Assembly: GCA_040766105.1 (NCBI GenBank)
Contig: JAXGRD010000001.1
Span: 496,001-560,000 of the forward strand
Length of the DNA: 64,000 nt
DNA from: JAXGRD01 sp040766105
GTDB taxonomy: Bacteria > Bacillota > Clostridia > Peptostreptococcales > Anaerovoracaceae
Direction of reading: 5' to 3'
The notes under the pieces are model-generated. The model was not told the origin of the DNA. It made no database searches and saw only the letters and a program-made list of their open reading frames with translations. How positions within the stretch are numbered: position 1 is the first letter of the stretch; the number at the start of each line of letters is the position of its first letter. The translations under genes and the position numbers were made by a program. Shown in pieces: positions 45,303-53,972 of this stretch.

Positions 45303-47684
45303 ATGCTAACACCAAGAGTCCAAAGAATGAGAGAAAAACTCTTCAATACGATACCCACCATCACCGCGGAACGGCTGGTACTGGCCACAGAAGCCTACCA
45401 AAAGTTTGCTGGGGATGCGGTGCCTATCTTCCGAGCAAAGGTTGTCAAGCACATCATGGAGAACATGACCACCCTCATCTTTGAGGATGAGTTGGTTGTG
45501 GGAACGGTGACCAATGCCTATCGAGGCGCCAACCTGCACCCGGACTTTCAGTCCAGCTCTTGGTACATCAGCGATATAGACGACTTTTCCACAAGGCCCA
45601 AGGACCCTTGCAATGTTTCTGAGGAAGATAAGGAGACCATCTTGGAAACCCTCAAGTACTGGGAAGGCAAGTCCATGGAAGACTTGGCCGGCATCGTCAT
45701 GCCCAAGAACATTCAGGAACTGGAAAAAGACGACATTATCTGCGTCGGCTTGGAAAACGGTGTTTCCGGAGAGACCACCTGCGACCACGAGAAGATTCTC
45801 ACCATCGGCATCAAGGGATATATGGAAGAATGTCAGAGAAACATCGACAATACGCTTCCCCAGACCATGGAAGAACAGGCCAAGGTGGACTTTTGGCAGG
45901 CGTGCATCATTCAGTGCGAAGGCCTCATTGCCTATGCTCATAGAATGGCCGAGGAAGCCGAAAGACAGGCTGCACAGTGCAAGGACGAGAAGAGAAAACA
46001 GGAGCTTTTGACCATCGCGGAAAACTGCAGAGTAGTTCCGGAGAATCCCCCTCAGACTTTCCAGCAGGCATTGCAGGCCATTTGGTTTGTCCATGTCTAT
46101 TTCTACATTGAAGTTTGTACCACCGCATGCGGTTTCGGTCGATTTGACCAATATATGTGGCCCTTCTACAAGAAGGATGTTTTAGACGAGAAGAATATCA
46201 CCAGAGAAGAGGCTTTGGAAATGTTGGAATGCCTCTACCTCAAGTCCTGCGAAGTATATGAAGTGAGAGACAACTGGTATGCGACAGCGTTTGCAGGCTA
46301 TCCCATGTGGCAGATCCTAGTGGTGGGCGGCCAGACGCCTGACGGGAAGGATGCGTCCAACGACTTGTCCATGCTTTGCTTGGAGGCGGCAGATGCCCTT
46401 CAGACGACGCAGCCTGTGATGGCACTCCGTGTCTGGGAAGAGACACCTGCGGAGCTGATTCGGTTTGGATGTAAAATGATTCAAGAAGGCCAGGCAAACC
46501 CAGGCTTCTTTAACGACGAAACGGCAATTCAAATGTGCTTGGGCAAGGGAAGAGGAAGCACCATAGAAGAAGCCAGAGACTGGACCATCGTGGGATGTAT
46601 CCAGCCCGGACCCGGTGGTGGCGGAACAGACGGTTCCCCCGATGCCGGCTATGTTAACATGGGCAAGATGATTGAGTTCGTCCTCTTCAACGGGGTGGAC
46701 CCTGCAACGGGAAAACCCATGGGACTGGAAACCGGCGATCCCAGAGACTTCAAAGATATCGAAGACTTCAAGGATGCCTTGAAGAAGCAAATCTACCATC
46801 ATTATGACTTGATTCGAACAGGCTATAACCTGATGCAGAGCATCCACATGAACCGATATCCGGTCATCTTCGCATCCATGGTAACCAAGGGTTGCGTGGA
46901 GAGCGGTAAATCCGTCCAGCACGGCGGAGCCCAGTACTCCACGGCCGGCATGTATGTCACAGGAGCGGCCAATCTTGCCGATTCCATTGCAGCAGTGGAA
47001 AAATGCGTCTTTGAGGACAAGGACATGACCATGGACGAGCTGATCAAGGCTTGCGAAACCAACTTTGAAGGGCAAGAGAGACTCCGTCAGCTTCTTCTCA
47101 ACAAGCCGGAGAAGTTCGGCAACAACAAGAAGCATGTTAATGGCATCTACAGAGAAATGATGCACTATATTGCAGATACCGTTCAGGCCTGGAACGATGC
47201 CAGAGGCGGATGGTATGCCTTCGGTATCGACTCCCAGACCATGAACATCCCCCACGGTCAGGTGACCGGCGCTCTTCCCGACGGAAGACGAGCAGGAGAA
47301 CCCTTCTGCGATGCCGCCTCTCCCATGATGGGAAGAGACAGAATGGGTCCCACCGCAACGGTGAAATCCGTTGCCAGTATGGGGCAGGAAGTGTTGCACG
47401 AAGGTGCTTTGTTCAACCTGCGCTTTGACCCCAAAGGTGTAGAGGGAGAACGGGGCCTCAATATCATCGAAGGTGTTATCAAGACGTTCTTCCAGGACGG
47501 AGGGGAGCACATACAGATTAACGTAGTAGACAATGAAACTCTGAAAAAGGCACAGGAAGATCCGGAAAACTACAAGGGTCTCATGGTGCGCGTAGCAGGA
47601 TATATGGCGTATTTCACGGAACTGGACAAGAGTGCTCAGGATGCCATCGTCTATCGAACCGCCCACGTTTCAGATAACCAATAA
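45303..47684 (+). CDS. Glycyl radical enzyme with C-x-Q active site, substrate unknown
   Basis: A 793-residue member of the pyruvate formate-lyase/diol dehydratase superfamily. The glycyl radical loop is VRVAGYMAYF with Gly766. The active-site Cys is C432 in GCIQPGPGGGG. In most dehydratases, lyases and decarboxylases of this superfamily the Cys is followed by x-Glu (for example hydroxyproline dehydratase, choline lyase, glycerol dehydratase); here that position is Gln434. Other conserved parts (HGGAQYSTAGMYV; PHGQVTGALPDGRRAGEPF) are intact. The start at 45303 follows GGAGG. Its activase and a carrier follow in one operon. Reaction cannot be assigned. Confidence 0.92.
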   Translation: MLTPRVQRMREKLFNTIPTITAERLVLATEAYQKFAGDAVPIFRAKVVKHIMENMTTLIFEDELVVGTVTNAYRGANLHPDFQSSSWYISDIDDFSTRPKDPCNVSEEDKETILETLKYWEGKSMEDLAGIVMPKNIQELEKDDIICVGLENGVSGETTCDHEKILTIGIKGYMEECQRNIDNTLPQTMEEQAKVDFWQACIIQCEGLIAYAHRMAEEAERQAAQCKDEKRKQELLTIAENCRVVPENPPQTFQQALQAIWFVHVYFYIEVCTTACGFGRFDQYMWPFYKKDVLDEKNITREEALEMLECLYLKSCEVYEVRDNWYATAFAGYPMWQILVVGGQTPDGKDASNDLSMLCLEAADALQTTQPVMALRVWEETPAELIRFGCKMIQEGQANPGFFNDETAIQMCLGKGRGSTIEEARDWTIVGCIQPGPGGGGTDGSPDAGYVNMGKMIEFVLFNGVDPATGKPMGLETGDPRDFKDIEDFKDALKKQIYHHYDLIRTGYNLMQSIHMNRYPVIFASMVTKGCVESGKSVQHGGAQYSTAGMYVTGAANLADSIAAVEKCVFEDKDMTMDELIKACETNFEGQERLRQLLLNKPEKFGNNKKHVNGIYREMMHYIADTVQAWNDARGGWYAFGIDSQTMNIPHGQVTGALPDGRRAGEPFCDAASPMMGRDRMGPTATVKSVASMGQEVLHEGALFNLRFDPKGVEGERGLNIIEGVIKTFFQDGGEHIQINVVDNETLKKAQEDPENYKGLMVRVAGYMAYFTELDKSAQDAIVYRTAHVSDNQ

Positions 47685-47701
47685 GGAGAGAAGGAGATTC
47701 C

Positions 47702-48637
47702 ATGCGCAATATACATGAAAGCGTTCTTGTGGGAAGTCTTCAGAAATTCTCCATTGAAGATGGGCCGGGCATCCGAACGACGGTATTCGTAAAGGGCTGT
47801 CCTCTCAATTGCAGGTGGTGCCATAACCCGGAGTTGATTGACCCTGAGCAACAGTTAATCCAGTCACCCAACAACTGTATCGGATGCGGCGTCTGCGTAG
47901 AGGTTTGCCCTCAAGGGGCAGTGACCATGGACCCGGAGGAGGGCGTTAAAGTCAATCGACCCAAATGTGATGTATGCCTTGTATGCGCGGACCAGTGCTT
48001 TGCCGAGGCCTTGAGACCTGTTGCCAAGGCAATGACCATCGATGAAATCCTTGAAGTTGCCGAAGAAGACAAAGGATTTTATGAACACACCGGTGGTGGT
48101 ATTACCGTCAGCGGTGGAGAAGTTCTCATGTTTGCAGATTTCATGAACCGCCTCATTGACGAAGCAGGAAAGCGAGATATCAGGGTCTGTATCGACACCT
48201 GTGGTCTGGGAGATTCCGAAGCTCTCATGGAGATGGCTCTCAAGGACAACGTTTCTCATATCCTTTATGATATGAAGTCTATAGATGACCAGGTTCATAG
48301 AGAGTATACAGGTGTGGGGAACGAGGAGATTATCCAGAACCTAAAGATGCTGGCAGCCGACCCAAGAACCGCAGAGAAATTGATTCTTCGAATGCCCCTC
48401 ATCAAGGGAGTTAATGACGGAGAAGACATCATCAAGCGGACCGGGGAGTTATACAAGGAAATTAGGATTCGGCACGTCAATCTTCTTCCCTATCATAATC
48501 TAGGCATCAGCAAAGAGAGAAATGTAGGTGGAATGCAGGAGGAGTTTGCATCACCAACAGAGAAAAGACTGGATGAAATAGAACATTACTTCCGAGAAGA
48601 AATCGGTTTACAAGTAGATATTCTGGGGAGATTGTAA
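47702..48637 (+). CDS. Glycyl radical enzyme activase (radical SAM)
   Basis: A 311-residue radical SAM enzyme that places the radical on Gly766 of the preceding gene's product. The SAM-cluster cysteines are C33, C37, C40 (CPLNCRWC). Two further [4Fe-4S] clusters sit in an inserted ferredoxin domain: C59, C62, C65, C69 and C89, C92, C95, C99. GGEVLM matches the SAM-binding GGE motif. This three-cluster form is the type that serves dehydratase and decarboxylase-like enzymes rather than pyruvate formate-lyase itself. It lies 17 bases after the enzyme gene. Confidence 0.95.
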   Translation: MRNIHESVLVGSLQKFSIEDGPGIRTTVFVKGCPLNCRWCHNPELIDPEQQLIQSPNNCIGCGVCVEVCPQGAVTMDPEEGVKVNRPKCDVCLVCADQCFAEALRPVAKAMTIDEILEVAEEDKGFYEHTGGGITVSGGEVLMFADFMNRLIDEAGKRDIRVCIDTCGLGDSEALMEMALKDNVSHILYDMKSIDDQVHREYTGVGNEEIIQNLKMLAADPRTAEKLILRMPLIKGVNDGEDIIKRTGELYKEIRIRHVNLLPYHNLGISKERNVGGMQEEFASPTEKRLDEIEHYFREEIGLQVDILGRL

Positions 48638-48668
48638 CAAGTTATTACAGGAGAGAAAGGAGAGTATT

Positions 48669-50072
48669 ATGGAAGGAACACACTTTGGATTACTGACCTT
48701 AGTACCGGCATTCGGATTTCTAATCTTCGCATTGCTTACGCGAAAGGTCATTACTGCAATCATCTTGTCGGGAGTAGCCGGCTACATTATTTATCACAAG
48801 GCAGGGTTTATTCAACCTACCTTGGACGCGTTGATTGATGCGTCGACGGATTGGGACAACAACTATATCGTCGTGATCTGCTTGCTGTTCGGTTGTCTGG
48901 TTCAACTTCTCAGAACTTCAAAGGGTGCATTGGCCATAGGGAACATGGCCAGAAAGTACGTGAACTCCGAGAAGAAGGGGCTGATGCTCACATGGATTTG
49001 CGGACTTATCATATTTGTAGATGACTATTTGAGCATCTTGGTCACAGCCAATACAGTAATGCCTCTGACGGACTCCAAGGGGACACCGCGAGAAATGCTG
49101 GCATACGTAATCAATACCACATCGGCACCGGTGTGCGTCATCATCCCTATATCGGCGTGGGTCGTGTTCTTCTCAGGAATCTTTGAAGCCCAACCGGAAG
49201 CCGCTGCGTTGGGAGCTACAGGGACGGAAATCTACCACAGCATTATGCCCTACTTTTTCTATCCTTTCCTGTGTGTCATTTTCGTTCCCTTGGTTATTCT
49301 GGGAATCGTACCTAAAATGGGCGGAATCAAAAAGGCTTACGAGCGAGTGGCAACCACCGGACAATTGTGGCCCGATTCCAGTGCCATGATGAACACCGAA
49401 GGATTTGGTGAAGTCTCCGGAGCCATTGCCTCCAAGGAAGAGGAAGAAAGAGAATTCAAACCACAGCTTTGGGCGTTTCTCTTCCCCATGGCAGTTGTCA
49501 TTGCGGTTACCGTTTGGAAAGGCGATATTCTTTGGGGCGTCGTTTGGGGAATCTTGGCTTGCTTGACATTTATCCCTGCAAAGCTCATGTCCTTCTCCAA
49601 GTTCTGTGACTGTTGTTACAAGGGGTTGGAAGATATGCTGTTCATCGCAGTGGTGTTGGTTGTTTCTCTGTTCTACAGAGAATCCATGCTGTTGGTGGGT
49701 CTCCCGGCTTACGTTATCGAAGTTGCCGGACCCTTCATGAGTGCGGCATTACTGCCTGCCATTTGCTTCATCGTTGTAGCATTGGTGTGCTTCGCTACTG
49801 GAAGCATTTGGAGTATTCCCGCTGTTACCACACCTATCGTTTTGCCCTTGGCTGCAGCAGTTGGAGCAAGCATTCCCCTAACCTTGGGAGCCATTGTTTC
49901 CGCTGCAATTTTCGGAGCGCAGGCATGCTTCTACTCGGATGTAACCCTTATGGCATCCAGCGCATGCAGAGTCAATAACGTGGATTACGCAGTCGCGCAA
50001 CTACCCTATATCGGAATTGTTACAGCCATATCCTTTATCATGTACGTGGCATTTGGATTTGCAATGGCATAA
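48669..50072 (+). CDS. NhaC-family sodium-coupled carrier
   Basis: A 467-residue membrane protein with about 11-12 segments and the NhaC-type landmarks LIIFVDDYLSILVTANTVMPLTD, NTTSAPVCVIIPISAWVVFFSG and GAQACFYSDVTLMASSACRVNNVDYA. The family includes Na+/H+ antiporters and organic acid or amino acid exchangers. Third in the glycyl radical operon, 31 bases after the activase, so import of that enzyme's substrate (or export of product) is more likely than pH control; this is inference. Confidence 0.85.
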   Translation: MEGTHFGLLTLVPAFGFLIFALLTRKVITAIILSGVAGYIIYHKAGFIQPTLDALIDASTDWDNNYIVVICLLFGCLVQLLRTSKGALAIGNMARKYVNSEKKGLMLTWICGLIIFVDDYLSILVTANTVMPLTDSKGTPREMLAYVINTTSAPVCVIIPISAWVVFFSGIFEAQPEAAALGATGTEIYHSIMPYFFYPFLCVIFVPLVILGIVPKMGGIKKAYERVATTGQLWPDSSAMMNTEGFGEVSGAIASKEEEEREFKPQLWAFLFPMAVVIAVTVWKGDILWGVVWGILACLTFIPAKLMSFSKFCDCCYKGLEDMLFIAVVLVVSLFYRESMLLVGLPAYVIEVAGPFMSAALLPAICFIVVALVCFATGSIWSIPAVTTPIVLPLAAAVGASIPLTLGAIVSAAIFGAQACFYSDVTLMASSACRVNNVDYAVAQLPYIGIVTAISFIMYVAFGFAMA

Positions 50073-50090
50073 CGAATTGACACTTTGGAA

Positions 50091-50117
50091 AGACACCTCG
50101 AGAGGGGTGTCTTTTTT
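50091..50117 (+). terminator. Terminator of the glycyl radical enzyme operon
   Basis: The same AGACACC...GGTGTCT hairpin with GAGA loop and T-run as behind rpsI; bases 50090-50119 equal 34900-34929 exactly. Confidence 0.92.
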
Positions 50118-50148
50118 GTATATCACTTTGGACAACATAAATATTTAG

Positions 50149-50177
50149 TTGACAAAAGCAACCAATCGCCCTATAGT
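50149..50177 (+). promoter_or_regulatory. Promoter of the marR-type gene
   Basis: Perfect TTGACA at 50149-50154, 17-base spacer, TATAGT at 50172-50177. The start codon at 50202 is 25 bases further on. Confidence 0.8.
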
Positions 50178-50201
50178 ATTGTCATGAAGGAGAAGAAAAC
50201 A

Positions 50202-50633
50202 ATGGGAGATCAACTAACTATTGCGTGCATCCGGGAGTTCAATCGTTCCTACACTATTGTGCAAGGTCTACTGGACCGGAAGTTCATGGATACGGTATTT
50301 TCTGTGACCGAAACGAGGATGCTATACGAGCTGTATTCCTTGCCCCACTGTACTGCGAAACTTTTGGTAGAGACACTTCGCATTGACAAGGGCTATGTGA
50401 GTCGCATTCTGAAGAAATTCGAGAGGAACAAACTCATCGAAAAAGCGGCATCTTCTCAGGACAAAAGAACCTACGAAATCAGGTTGACTCCTGTGGGAGG
50501 AAATCTTGTTGCGGACTTAATCAACAATACGAATGAAAGAATTGCAGAGTTGATTGCACCCCTTTCTAGCAATGAGAAAGAGGAACTGTGTGAAGCGATG
50601 AACAGGATTCGGAATTTATTGGAGAAGGAATGA
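50202..50633 (+). CDS. MarR-family transcriptional regulator
   Basis: A 143-residue winged-helix protein. DNA-binding region: LPHCTAKLLVETLRIDKGYVSRILKKFERNKLIEKAASSQDKRTYEIRLT spans the helix-turn-helix and wing (shown here in pieces: RIDKGYVSRILKKFE and SQDKRTYEIRLT). The start at 50202 follows AAGGAG; longer frames would overlap the terminator and promoter. The next gene, an acetyltransferase, begins one base after the stop; a MarR-GNAT pair is common. Confidence 0.9.
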   Translation: MGDQLTIACIREFNRSYTIVQGLLDRKFMDTVFSVTETRMLYELYSLPHCTAKLLVETLRIDKGYVSRILKKFERNKLIEKAASSQDKRTYEIRLTPVGGNLVADLINNTNERIAELIAPLSSNEKEELCEAMNRIRNLLEKE

Positions 50634-50634
50634 G

Positions 50635-51093
50635 ATGAAAATAGTGGAATATGATGAAAAATACAAAGAGCAGTTTATAGAGTTCAATACCGACTGGATT
50701 GTGGACAATTTCGGTTTCCTGGAAAAAGAAGACATTGACACTTTTGAGCAAATCGAGTCGCTGCTGGAGTCCGGAGCCATGATATATTTTGCCGTGGAAG
50801 GAGACACGGTGTTGGCGACCTGTATGGCGATTCCAGGGGCAGATAAAACATGGGAAATCTGCAAACTGGCCTCCAACAAGAGTGTGAGCCACAAAGGAGC
50901 TGGGAGTGCCGTCTTCAAGGCGGTTATGGATTTTGCCATAGGACATGGAGCGAAAAAGCTCTTCTTGCTCTCCAACAGTAAGCTAAAGCCTGCGGTTCGT
51001 ATTTATGAAAAGTTTGGGTTCAAGGAAGTGAAGCTGGACGACTACGAATATGAACGTGGGGACATCGCCTTTGAGTATGTTGTGAGAAGATAA
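50635..51093 (+). CDS. GNAT-family N-acetyltransferase
   Basis: A 152-residue acetyltransferase. The acetyl-CoA loop is NKSVSHKGAGSAVFKAVMDFA (usual Q/RxxGxG/A pattern with KGAGSA) followed by KLFLLSNSKLKPAVRIYEKFGFKEV, the typical last strand-helix. Substrate unknown. Cotranscribed with the MarR regulator. Confidence 0.88.
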   Translation: MKIVEYDEKYKEQFIEFNTDWIVDNFGFLEKEDIDTFEQIESLLESGAMIYFAVEGDTVLATCMAIPGADKTWEICKLASNKSVSHKGAGSAVFKAVMDFAIGHGAKKLFLLSNSKLKPAVRIYEKFGFKEVKLDDYEYERGDIAFEYVVRR

Positions 51094-51113
51094 ACGTATG
51101 CTATGAAATTTAT

Positions 51114-51139
51114 TAGTAACTATTAAATTAGTTAATTAC
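51114..51139. promoter_or_regulatory. Possible operator upstream of the flavin-nucleotide-binding protein gene
   Basis: AACTA (51118-51122) and TAGTT (51129-51133) form an inverted repeat across six bases, within the larger TTAGTAACTA ... TAGTTAATTAC. A TATAAT at 51163-51168 follows. HxlR-type repressors bind short dyads of this kind, and an hxlR-type gene is encoded two genes down; the link is inference. Confidence 0.35.
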
Positions 51140-51200
51140 TTACCTTTACAGATTAAGTTGGCTATAATGAGGGCAGTGTTATTGTGAAGGAGGGAAAGAT

Positions 51201-51596
51201 ATGATGAATGATAATGTAAAAAATGTGTTGAAAAAGGGGATTTGGAATCTGGCAACATGCGCCGACAATGAGCCAAATGTTGTTCCTGTTGGATTCAAGG
51301 ATGTTACCGATGACGGGAAATTGGTTGTAGGAGCTGTCTTCTTGGAAGCGACAATCAATAATGTCAAAGCAAACAACGGAAAAATCGCCATTGCAGCGTT
51401 TGACCCGGAAACCATGGAAGCCTACCAAGTGCAAGGGACGGCCGAGTACGTTACGGAAGGTCCTGTGGTGGATTCCTTCAAGGCCATGGCGGACGAGACA
51501 TTCAAGGGTGCCATGACTGCAAAGGGTGCCTTGATTATTACTCCGGAAAAAATTATTGTGGCAACTCCCGGGGAAGACAACAAAAAAGTGCTTTAG
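51201..51596 (+). CDS. Pyridoxamine 5'-phosphate oxidase-like flavin-binding protein
   Basis: A 131-residue split-barrel protein (NVKNVLKKGIWNLATCADNEPNVVPVGFKDV start, typical of small FMN-binding relatives of PNP oxidase). Likely binds FMN; role in redox defence or general reductase activity is unknown. Preceded by GGAGGG and followed by a strong terminator, so a single-gene unit. Confidence 0.82.
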   Translation: MMNDNVKNVLKKGIWNLATCADNEPNVVPVGFKDVTDDGKLVVGAVFLEATINNVKANNGKIAIAAFDPETMEAYQVQGTAEYVTEGPVVDSFKAMADETFKGAMTAKGALIITPEKIIVATPGEDNKKVL

Positions 51597-51609
51597 AAAT
51601 ATAAAGAGA

Positions 51610-51646
51610 CGGGTGTGGGTATATTTTCTACCTGCACCTGTTTTTT
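51610..51646 (+). terminator. Rho-independent terminator of the flavin-binding protein gene
   Basis: A 12-bp stem (51610-51621 with 51629-51640, with three G-U pairs) around loop TATTTTC, followed by six T. Confidence 0.88.
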
Positions 51647-51648
51647 AT

Positions 51649-51657
51649 TGGTATAAT
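51649..51657 (+). promoter_or_regulatory. Extended -10 promoter of the hxlR-type gene
   Basis: TGGTATAAT at 51649-51657, immediately after the terminator; no good -35 is seen, as common for extended -10 promoters. Confidence 0.55.
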
Positions 51658-51682
51658 GGAAGTCGAAAGGAGCCGGGAGAAG

Positions 51683-52063
51683 ATGTATGAGAAGAAGTTA
51701 AAGCCGGATATACGATGCCCCTTGGAACACGGGCTGAGAATCTTCGGCGGGAAATGGAAGTCACGAATCATCTGCGTTCTTGCCGAGAAGAAGACACTTC
51801 GTTACAGTGAGATACGGAATGTGATGAGCAATATTACGGATGCTGTTCTGTCCTCTGCCTTAAAAGAACTCATCGCTGATGGAGTGGTGGAAAGAAAGTC
51901 ATATGACGAGGTTCCGCCAAAGGTGGAATACTCCCTTACGGAAAAAGGAGAGTCTATCATACCCATTCTGCAGAGCATATGCAAATGGTCGGGTATCTTC
52001 CTTAAGGAAGATGAGGGCGAGACCATGACACAATGTGAAAAATGTGATTTTGATAATAGATAA
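51683..52063 (+). CDS. HxlR-family transcriptional regulator
   Basis: A 126-residue winged-helix protein with the family pattern CPLEHGLRIFGGKWKSRIICVL and LRYSEIRNVMSNITDAVLSSALKEL, followed by the wing YDEVPPKVEYSLTEKG. The N-terminal Cys in DIRCPL is the position used by thiol-sensing members. Two more cysteines sit near the end (CEKCDF). Start at 51683 has GGGAGA nearby. It heads the run of amidohydrolase, aminotransferase and PhzF-type genes. Confidence 0.9.
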   Translation: MYEKKLKPDIRCPLEHGLRIFGGKWKSRIICVLAEKKTLRYSEIRNVMSNITDAVLSSALKELIADGVVERKSYDEVPPKVEYSLTEKGESIIPILQSICKWSGIFLKEDEGETMTQCEKCDFDNR

Positions 52064-52084
52064 AATATGGGGAAGTGAGGAATC

Positions 52085-52819
52085 ATGTTAGATAGAATCA
52101 AAAAGTTCAAGAAAATCGATGCCCACAGCCATGTAGGCTGGTTTGGTGGATGGTCCAACGTGGGCATTACACCTGAAGAGATGATTGCGCAAATGGATGA
52201 ATACAATATTGAGAAGACCGTAATCTCAACCTATCCGATACAGGAAAGTCTGGATGCGGTGGACAAGTACCCGGACCGCTTAATTGGTGCGGCGTGGGTC
52301 AACCCCAATGAACCGGGCTGCTTGGACCAGGTGCGAAATGCCGTAGAAGACCATGGATTCAGGGCCATCAAGCTTCATCCTCTGTTTCACAGCTATCTGC
52401 CCAATGACGAAAGTGTCTTTCCTATTGCCAGGCTGGCGAAGGAATACGATATCCCTCTCATGTTTCATACGGGACACCCACCCTTTTCCCTTCCTTGGAG
52501 TGTTGCCCAACTGGCGGATATCTTCCCGGACATCAACATGGTCATGATTCACATGGGTCACGGCAACGGCATGTATGTGCAAGCGGCTTTGGATATGGCG
52601 AAGAAGTACCCTAACCTCTATATGGAAACCTCGGGCATGCCCATGCACACCAAGATAAAGGAAGCATATGAGATTGATTCGGAGCGGATTATGTGGGGAT
52701 TGGATGCACCTTTCCATCATCCCACTGTGGAGATGCAGAGAACTATTGTAAGTGGGCTGACAGACAGTCAGCTGGAAGACGTGTTTTATAATAATTGTAA
52801 AAAGTTGTTGAAGCTGTAA
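52085..52819 (+). CDS. Amidohydrolase-family protein (TIM barrel)
   Basis: A 244-residue metal-dependent hydrolase or decarboxylase of the amidohydrolase-2 type. The metal pair is H14-x-H16 in KIDAHSHVGW; later blocks are AIKLHPLFHSY (strand 3), MFHTGHPPFSLPW, VMIHMGHGNGMYV and IMWGLDAPFHHP with the expected His and Asp. Shorter than most members. Substrate unknown; the neighbours suggest amino acid or aromatic acid metabolism. Confidence 0.85.
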   Translation: MLDRIKKFKKIDAHSHVGWFGGWSNVGITPEEMIAQMDEYNIEKTVISTYPIQESLDAVDKYPDRLIGAAWVNPNEPGCLDQVRNAVEDHGFRAIKLHPLFHSYLPNDESVFPIARLAKEYDIPLMFHTGHPPFSLPWSVAQLADIFPDINMVMIHMGHGNGMYVQAALDMAKKYPNLYMETSGMPMHTKIKEAYEIDSERIMWGLDAPFHHPTVEMQRTIVSGLTDSQLEDVFYNNCKKLLKL

Positions 52820-52832
52820 CAGGAGGTACCCA

Positions 52833-53972
52833 ATGAAAATCAAAGACTTTAAGCTGGAGGTCTACTTCGGCCAATATGAATTTACTGCACCCTATCTGTT
52901 GACCCAGTCGGACTGTGAGTCCATGTCTACGAAGGAACTCTTGGCACTGGAGCCAGGCAGTGAAGAGGAATATCTCAACCAGTGGCTGGGCTATACGGAA
53001 ACTTGGGGAGATCCGGAGTTGCGTAAAATTATTGCGAGCCTGTATGACACCATGGAAGCGGAGGACATTCTTGCATTTCACGGCGCTCAGGAGGCGATCT
53101 TCGGATATATGAACGTGATGTTGGATCCGGGGGATCATATGATTGCCATGTACCCCAACTATCAGTCGGCCTACGAGGTGGCAAATTCCGTTCCCGACTG
53201 TGAGTATTCCAAGTGGTATCTCAAGGATGACGGCGAAAAATGGGTGGTGGATTTTGATGAATTGGAGGCCCTCATACGTCCCAACACGAAGCTGATTGCT
53301 GTAAACACACCCAACAATCCAACGGGGTATACCTTTACCAATGACGAAATCAAAACTCTATGCGATATTTGCCGAAAGCACGATATTTATCTCTTCTCCG
53401 ACGAAGTCTATAAAGGGCTGGAATTGGAAGGAGAAAAAAGAGACTGGATGGCGGACCACTACGACAAATGCGTTTCCTTGGGCGTCATGTCCAAGTCCTA
53501 CGGCCTTGCCGGGTTGCGCATCGGCTGGTTGGCAGGAAAGGATCACGAGACCCTGGAAAAGGTCATCAAGTTCAAACACTATATGAGTATATGCAATTCT
53601 GCACCGTCGGAGTTTTTGTCCAAGATTGCATTGAAGCACAGCGATAAACTCTTGGAAAGGAGCAAGGAAATCATCAAATCCAATATGGCCTTGGTGGATG
53701 CCTTCTTTGAAAAGTACAGCGATTTATTTGAGAAGAAAAAAATCACATGTGGACCCGTTGCCTTCCATAAGTTGCTCTTGGACATGCCGGTGGAGGATTT
53801 TTGTAAACTTGCCGTCGACAAGAAGGGGGTTCTGCTTCTTCCCGCAAGCATCTACGATTTTGACGGACAATATTTCCGCATGGGATACGGCCGAAAGAAC
53901 GTCCCCGAAAGCCTCGCCATGTTCGAGGAATTTCTCATTGAGGAAGGCTTTGCAAAGGAGGGGGGAAGATGA
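52833..53972 (+). CDS. PLP-dependent aminotransferase, class I/II
   Basis: A 379-residue fold-type I enzyme. AVNTPNNPTGYTFTNDEI, LFSDEVYKGLEL (Asp and Tyr of the cofactor site) and VMSKSYGLAGLRIGWLAGK (the PLP lysine in SKS) are complete. It transfers an amino group from an amino acid to a keto acid; subfamily members also catalyse cyclisations, so substrate cannot be given. GGAGG before the ATG. Overlaps the PhzF-type gene by 4 bases (ATGA). Confidence 0.92.
   Translation: MKIKDFKLEVYFGQYEFTAPYLLTQSDCESMSTKELLALEPGSEEEYLNQWLGYTETWGDPELRKIIASLYDTMEAEDILAFHGAQEAIFGYMNVMLDPGDHMIAMYPNYQSAYEVANSVPDCEYSKWYLKDDGEKWVVDFDELEALIRPNTKLIAVNTPNNPTGYTFTNDEIKTLCDICRKHDIYLFSDEVYKGLELEGEKRDWMADHYDKCVSLGVMSKSYGLAGLRIGWLAGKDHETLEKVIKFKHYMSICNSAPSEFLSKIALKHSDKLLERSKEIIKSNMALVDAFFEKYSDLFEKKKITCGPVAFHKLLLDMPVEDFCKLAVDKKGVLLLPASIYDFDGQYFRMGYGRKNVPESLAMFEEFLIEEGFAKEGGR

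Noticed and set aside
46317..47666. Long minus-strand frame opposite the glycyl radical enzyme
   Set aside because: Antisense shadow of a conserved gene with no start signal or recognisable protein.
45303..47684. Naming the glycyl radical enzyme as hydroxyproline dehydratase
   Set aside because: Length and residue numbering are similar, but the C-x-E motif is missing and no pyrroline-carboxylate reductase gene is linked.
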